64,000 bases of DNA from Corbicula japonica (taxonomy: Eukaryota > Mollusca > Bivalvia > Venerida > Cyrenidae). The notes under the pieces are model-generated. The model had not been told where the DNA came from. It saw nothing but the letters and a program-made list of their open reading frames with translations, and searched no databases. The position numbers were made by a program, and so were the translations under genes. Shown here in pieces: positions 58,442 to 64,000 of this stretch. The stretch's first letter is position 1; each line of letters starts with the position of its first letter. The stretch lies in the NCBI GenBank assembly GCA_038501625.1, contig JAZAYU010000001.1:186001-250000 (forward strand), in the 5' to 3' direction.

Positions 58442-59184
58442 ATATGGTTTTTGCTTTAAAATATGCCCATAACTTTGAAACTCCACAAGATATTAATTGA
58501 AACTTGGAATAATTAGTCACTAACATAATCTCTACCAAGACCAATAACTGCTACAATTATTTTAAAGTAATGCCCCTTTTCACTTAGATTTTGTGTCAAT
58601 GTTTTTATGCACCTGGTACATAACTTTATAGCTAATACAGAAATCAACTTCATACTTGAATTACTTTTCCACCATCATAATCTACATCACTTTTATCAAG
58701 ATCTACATTATTTTCAAAGTTATGCCACTTTTTTTACTTCATGTTTGTCTTAAAATTTTTATTCTGTAACATTATTAAAGTGAGTGATATTGAACTAAAA
58801 ATAAATTTCCCCAATCATTAATTACTAGCAAGTTTTTCAACTCTTCCAAAAATAGCTCTGCAAAGTTATTCCCCTTTTAAATTAAATAATTATGGAACAT
58901 TAAGGAATTATTTCTGTTATTAGAAATCAATTTCCTACCTTACCATTTACTTCTTAATATTATTCATGTTCACACATGAATGTTTGGTGATAGTTTCATT
59001 GTTCTTTTAATCTTTACATTGCATTTATTTCAAATGAATTGAATAGTCGAGCACGCTGTCTCCTCTGACAGTAATTTTCGTGAAAGGAACATGACACCAT
59101 CAATTTTGTAAAACTGTTTGCTGATGAACAATATTTCAATATATATTTTTTGTCACATGACTCAGTTCTAGAGACTGTTTATTT

Positions 59185-59380
59185 TTAACCCTTTCTTCCG
59201 TGTATACGCATTTTTATGCACGTGTGAACAGTGTAGATCCAGATCAGCCAGCCTTCTGATCAGAATCTGCACTGGTCGCTTTTCGATTTGTTAGGTTATT
59301 TCTGACCAAAACTGCAGATCCTGATCAGAAAAAGTCTGGTACACTGGTTGCAAATGTGTTTATATGGAGGAAAGGGTTAA
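59185..59380 (-). mobile_element. TTAA MITE
   Basis: TTAACCCTTTCTTCCGTGTA to ATATGGAGGAAAGGGTTAA. The right hairpin is mostly deleted. Confidence 0.85.
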
Positions 59381-59869
59381 CATGAGATTTCCAGAGATAT
59401 AGATCTTAACAAGAATTCAATCATTCAATCAGTTCAAGGCTAAAGCGGCAATTAATTTAGTTTCCCTGTTAATAGAAATGTATGAGGGGAGGAATTTGAA
59501 TTAAATTTTCTTATGATTTATATTGTATGCAGATAGTAAACATTTTCTATTAGCTAGTAAGCCAGACCTTTGACATATTATATTGATATGACATATTATA
59601 TTGGGGTAGATTTTGAGACTGGCATGGAGAAGTATGAGTCCCCAGAGAGACTTGTCTACAGGAGATTGCAATTGAAGATGAAGTAATATTCTTTGGTGTC
59701 ATGCATTCAACAGAGATGCATTAGACTGCAGTCTTTGGGGGTTTACTGTGTGGATGGTGCACAATCTCAGGTGTCATGTTTTTTAAGGATGATGCTGCAG
59801 ACAGCAGTCTCCAGTATTGTTTATTTGATGTTTGCATGAACAAGTTCTGATAATTATTAATTATTTGAC
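59381..59869. other. Unassigned sequence
   Basis: Contains ACATATTATATTG twice around 59574-59600. No exon recognised. Confidence 0.4.
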
Positions 59870-60215
59870 GTTTGCATAAAAAAAAGTCCACCTTGGGAAA
59901 AACAGGATTTGGTGTGATTCTTCAAAGTGACATCATAAAGATAAGCAAACAACATAATGCTTATTATGCATTAAGTTTTAAAAACATTAATTGTGGCAAG
60001 TCGGGAGAACAGGTGTCTTTGGCTATATTTTTTGACATTTTGTTGTTGTTATATTTGACTTGGAACATACAGCTATCTATTATTTTTCTTAACGAAAAGG
60101 TGTCGTCTTGTTACACATTTTGACTATATAAAGTTATTTTTACCGTGAACTGAAGATACCTAAAATTTCTCTTGGTGCGCCCAAATTATAGTTTGGTGCG
60201 CCCAAATTATAGTAT
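59870..60215 (+). repeat. Interspersed repeat N, copy 2
   Basis: AGTGACATCATAAAGATAAG, TATTTTTTGACATTTTGTTG, TGTTACACATTTTGAC and CTTGGTGCGCCCAAATTATA. The last word is duplicated in tandem (60171 and 60192). Confidence 0.5.
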
Positions 60216-60880
60216 AAATTTGTCACAATGTCACCTAGTTACTAAGTAGTAAGAGAATTGCAAGTTACAAAATATCAAAAGTAAAAAGATTACTGAAGAC
60301 ACAGTTGTCTTTATCTGTATAATTATCTCTTGTATCAAAAGAATTAAACCAAAAAACTGCCCTTGATCATAGCTTTGCAGAGCTTTTACTCGGGGTCGAA
60401 TCAAGATGTGTGGAAAGGGTTTTTTGGGGCAGTCATATGGTAGTTACATGATTTTCAACTTTCTGGCCAAACATAAAAATTAAATAAAAAGGGGTTTAAG
60501 CAACTCTACTGATCCCCACCTTTAGATCTGCCCCTGCTTCTGTCTCAAAACAGTTCTGATTGGCATAACTTTCTATCCAAACCTAGCACAATCATGTGAA
60601 AGATGCTGACATACCTTCAACCTACAAAAGATGCAAGTTGCTGCGGCACTCTTTTATTCCCAGTATAATGTCCTTTCCATCTCTCAACAAGGACATATTT
60701 GTGTTGACCGTCACATTTTTTGTGAGTAGATTATTGTTTCGATAGTGATATGAAAATCAGGGCATTTCTTTTCTGACCAAATCTTGTATTGTGATTAACA
60801 TTGCACTTTGTAGTTGGGATGTCAAGGACCTCAATACATCCCAAACTAAAATACTGAAATTCTGTCAAACTCTCCTGTCA
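60216..60880. other. Unassigned sequence with a hAT-like scrap
   Basis: 60384-60536 resembles the scrap at 55263 and ends AGATCTGCCCCTG. No gene. Confidence 0.4.
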
Positions 60881-60954
60881 GATATTTCATAGGTTATCCT
60901 GACTGCATCTTCTCTTCTTGTCACTGACACAACATTGAAGACAAGTTTCAAATC

Positions 60955-61099
60955 TATGTCCTGTTATGAATTTGGTCATTTGCAACATATTTTGTAAAAA
61001 TATAATGATATATAAGGGGAATAATTCTATGTAAACAATAAAGTTCTCCTTCATTTTCAATGATATAATTCAAACAGTTGAGCATACAGCTCTTGTTAC
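60955..61099 (+). mobile_element. Helentron-like family C, 3' remnant
   Basis: GGGGAATAATTCTATG and ATTCAAACAGTTGAGCATAC, then AGCTCTTGTTA, match the end of the element at 27584. Confidence 0.55.
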
Positions 61100-61130
61100 T
61101 AGTTTTTTTTTAGATTTAAAAAAAAAATTG

Positions 61131-62007
61131 ATGCACAAACTCCTCATACATTAATGTAGTGGATTTCATTGAAACTTGCACAGATGATCAAGTAGGATGT
61201 TTAGATGGTGTGTAGATGGTGGTAAAGAACAGATTTTATATACAACTATTTTTACCAAAATTTCTTTCAAACTTGCACAGATGATTAGGTTAGATCAGGT
61301 TGGATTTGTAGATGGTTGTAAAGAAAACATTTTTTTCCTGCAACCATTTTTACCAGAGTTATGGCCCTTTTTTAAATTCAGTCACAAACTCTTTGTTCAC
61401 TGGCTTGCTGATTTCTTTAAAACTTGAATTAATAATCAGGCATGATATCTTGATGTCTGTAAAGCAAAGACTGTTTTTCTTGGTCCATTTTTAAGAGTTT
61501 TCTTTTTCACATTCTAGTGGATTTCTACATCTTCAGGCAGCATGTGAGAAAGAAATGTACCTAAAAATATTTTAAAAGAGCTGTGTCTTGTTATTTTCAT
61601 ACTAAAATGTTGTTTAGCGAGCACCCTATTTGCTTTCAATACTTTCTGTTTAACCCTTTCCTCCATAAATACACCTTGATTGCAGGGGCGAACAGTTTAG
61701 ATCCAGATCAGCCAGCACATTCTGTGCCGTCTGATCAAAATTGAAACTGTTCCCTTTTTAATCCTTAGGTTATTTTTTACCAAAATGCAACCAGTACGGA
61801 TCCTGATCAGAAGGCAAGGATGTGCTGGCTTATCTGGATCTACACTGGTCGTGTGCGTCATGCGTACAAATACATATCATCGGTATAAAGGGTTAAGGTA
61901 TCTATGTTTGTCAAACTTCTCATTGAGTATAAAGGCTGTAAAACAATATACAAAACTAGGTGAAAATATGTGGTAGTGGGGGCATCAGTGTACTGTGCAC
62001 AGTTTCT
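61131..62007 (+). mobile_element. Helentron-like family G copy 3, containing a MITE
   Basis: Three core units repeat CACTGAAACTTGCACAGATGAT-like wording (TTGCACAGATGATCAAG; TTGCACAGATGATTAGG). GTGGGGGCAT at 61976-61985 is the exact inverse of the G start ATGCCCCCAC at 12720, then a GTG..CAC hairpin and TTCTTA. The 5' hairpin is not preserved. Confidence 0.65.
61649..61896 (-). mobile_element. TTAA MITE inside family G
   Basis: TTAACCCTTTCCTCCATAAA to CGGTATAAAGGGTTAA, with both hairpins. Confidence 0.87.
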
Positions 62008-62089
62008 TATTAATTAGTGAAAACAATTTGTATGAATGGCAGAAGGATAGCTTAATAACAGCATTGCAGTAAATCTCTGCTAATTTCAG

Positions 62090-62215
62090 TCCTTTATAGT
62101 ATGGATATATCATAGGTTATAAACCCATGTACAATCGGCTTAGATCCACATCAATGCAGACTGATCAGGATATAAGCTGTTTCTAAGAATCAAAGGAAAG
62201 TTTCAAATAGTTACT
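62090..62215. mobile_element. TTAA MITE remnant
   Basis: CAGTCCTTTATAGTATGGAT, AGATCCACATCAATGCAGAC and TGATCAGGATATAAGCTGTT. Severely decayed. Confidence 0.5.
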
Positions 62216-62604
62216 TAATATATTTTTAGTTCAGTGCCATTCACCTCAAAATGAACTAAGTAATTAGTATTATGACCGAGTTTTATACTGAACAATAGAA
62301 TGTTATGCTGTTTATAAAAAGCAAAATGTTTTGTGAAAAAATTAAATTAGTTTTTTTTCTGAAAATAATGAATACAGTTATATTTGTTGATGTTCTATTG
62401 TAGCCTTTCACAGATTAGCAGTTCCCTTATTACTTCTTCAGTATATTGAATTCTCACAATAGAGGGAAAGTCTTTAAGAAGTAATTAAGAGGAAAATGAG
62501 AAAAATGTCATTGTCTACAGTACATATTTCTCCATCAGTGGTCTTGATGATGCAGTGATTAGCTCTGTAGGAAGAAAAAATAGAAAAAGGTTCATTCAAG
62601 TTTT

Positions 62605-62875
62605 TCTTTGATTGTTGGATACAGGTTCAATCTGTTGTACAACCAGTATAGATCCAGATCAGCTTGCAAATCTATGCAGTCTTGTTGCAACCAACACTAA
62701 GACGGCGTTTTTGCATGTTGGTCTTCATGAGAAAGATGTCACACTGTTCAGACTGAACAGTGTAGATCCAGATCAGACTGCATGGATGTGCAGGGCTGAT
62801 TTGAATCTTAACAGGTTGCACAAGTCATGGGATGTTAGCTTTGATATATCCATGAAGGAAAGGGTTAGAGAGATA
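62605..62875. mobile_element. TTAA MITE, diverged, with internal insertion
   Basis: AGATCCAGATCAGCTTGCAA, AACAGTGTAGATCCAGATCA and the right end GAAGGAAAGGGTTAGAG. About 50 bp of foreign-looking sequence sits in the middle. Confidence 0.6.
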
Positions 62876-62947
62876 CTTTCTTAGATGAAAGATATTTCCC
62901 AGTAGATGTTTTTTTGCACAAAGTTGCAAATAATTTTTTCAGGGTTG

Positions 62948-63083
62948 AAGGTTATAAAGCTGAGATTGGAAACCAGTCTCAAATCTCAAGCATCTGATTG
63001 GCTGAAATGGCGACTGGTCGCCATTTCAGCCAATCAGATGCTTGAGATTTAAGACTGGTTTCCATGCTCAGTTTTATAACCTT
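62948..63083. mobile_element. Near-perfect hairpin MITE, complete
   Basis: Each arm is about 67 bp: AAGGTTATAAAGCTGAGATT to ATGGCGAC, then a TG loop, then GTCGCCAT to CAGTTTTATAACCTT. Few mismatches separate the arms. Both arms hold CTGATTGGCT/AGCCAATCAG. The related copy at 4324 has the same ends and flanking words (GGGTTG before, GGGCACAG after), so the true element may be slightly longer. Confidence 0.88.
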
Positions 63084-63455
63084 GGGCACAGGAGGCCATT
63101 CTTGTTGAGTAAGATATTGCAGAGTTATTATTTGCTGGGGTTTTATTTTGCACTCATAATCTAGTGTGAAAAATACACAAAAATAAACTTAGGATGTGCA
63201 GAAAAATTTCCTTCTGGCATTGACAGCTGAAAAGTGGGTACTAAAATCTTTTTTTGTTGTTATGGTTTGAATCTGATAGCTTATTTGTGAAGATGGTACA
63301 AGAAGTTCCTACAATTTTATTATAGAAAAGATGTCTTTTGGGAAAGCAAAACATTATTGAACAAGAATATCACACTGCTCTTTAGGGACCATTTCAATAA
63401 TATTGTTTTCTCATTTATTAACATGATTTCACGTGGAAAAGTGGCAAAATTTGGA
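63084..63455. other. Unassigned sequence
   Basis: Nothing recognised. Confidence 0.4.
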
Positions 63456-63720
63456 GTGTTAAACACAATTATAGGCACGTCACAGGAGAAAGTGGCTTTG
63501 AGAAATTGAAGTTATTTCTTTAAATGACATCATAAAGTTGAGCAGACGACATTGCATATTTTTCATTTAGTAGTAAAAATAACATGATAATGAAATTGTG
63601 TAACAAGATCACCTTAATTCTGAAGAAATAATAAATAAATGGTTATTCTTTTCATACAGTAACATCAAAAATTAAAAAAAAAAGAATGTTAAAAAGTAAT
63701 TTTTACACAACTCTGTCGGA
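63456..63720. repeat. Interspersed repeat N, fragment
   Basis: AAATGACATCATAAAGTTGA GCA and TGTGTAACAAGATCACC parallel 59920-59960 and 60100-60120. Confidence 0.4.
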
Positions 63721-64000
63721 GTTTAAGCACACAGAGGATAGAGCTTTTGGCATTGAATATATTTTTTGGTGCTGAAATTAAAAATGATGAACAAAACTCT
63801 TTAACTCTTTAGACACTTGGTCTATGAATGTTACATCCAATTATATTAAACATCAGTGAAGTGAGCTCTGCTGTTTTTCAAATCATTCAAGTTATTGCAT
63901 TTGAACAATTACCAAGTATTTTGACAAGTTAAATGTTAAAACAGTAATATATGCAGAAAATGAAATAGAAAAATAAAGGATGTATTACATATTCATTTTT
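63721..64000. other. Unassigned AT-rich end of window
   Basis: No exon or repeat recognised. Confidence 0.4.

Larger units (their letters stand above)
55934..59076 (+). mobile_element. Helentron-like family C, expanded by later insertions
   Basis: 5' hairpin AGCTTGACTATTT-GAA-GAATAGGGGAGCT at 55938. C core units run to about 56380 and again at 57650-57720 and 58445-58960. The 3' end GAATAGTCGAGCACGCTGTC TCCTCTGACAG closes the element at about 59076. A LINE scrap and at least one other tandem-core repeat lie inside. Confidence 0.75.

Overview
The window is AT-rich animal nuclear DNA. It is dense in transposons, and one multi-exon gene runs through it on the + strand. A bivalve mollusc is the best guess for the host. 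The evidence is the repeats: several families of Helentron-like (pearl/HINE-type) non-autonomous elements with tandem cores, a tRNA-headed SINE with the conserved metazoan central domain, and large numbers of a GATC-rich TTAA-flanked MITE. The species cannot be fixed from sequence alone, and nothing bacterial was seen.

The only convincing host gene is the middle of RECQL4, the RecQ-family helicase that also acts in replication initiation. Eight exons were read (5912-6052, 6357-6542, 7368-7460, 11118-11254, 13637-13900, 35189-35371, 41818-41968, 42915-43192). All have GT-AG junctions and matching phases, giving about 478 continuous codons. They cover an acidic linker and nearly the whole helicase core: FRPGQE, Walker A, DEAH, TATAT, the motif IV region and the motif V/VI region ending [10 protein letters not shown]. 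The N-terminal Sld2-like region lies upstream. The C-terminal region lies beyond 64000 or was not recognised, so the intron after 43192 is probably at least 20.8 kb.

Layout: 1-5.9 kb holds Helentron-like family A, a TA-flanked MITE and degraded repeats. 5.9-13.9 kb holds five exons separated by TTAA MITEs, two of which start only about 9 bp after a splice donor. 13.9-35.2 kb is one 21.3-kb intron with DNA-transposon MITEs, family C/B elements and two 5-bp-TSD hAT-like elements (one of them in the earlier intron at 11.7 kb). 35.2-43.2 kb holds the last three exons, family F, a nested C/MITE/B block and a 31-bp minisatellite built from the end of exon 41818-41968 and its splice donor. 43.2-64 kb is repeat-rich: family A again, a SINE, a LINE 3' fragment inside a family C element, and more MITEs.

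The families I call A, B, C, F and G share one design. There is a hairpin at the 5' end, its outer arm is repeated inverted near the 3' end, a second unrelated hairpin follows, and then CTAG or CTTG before a T. This matches the published description of Helentron-related elements. No self-contained new biochemical system was found. The most notable items are the exon-derived minisatellite, the MITEs abutting donors, the nested and chimeric Helentron-like elements, and the repeated TCAAGGTCA motifs they carry.
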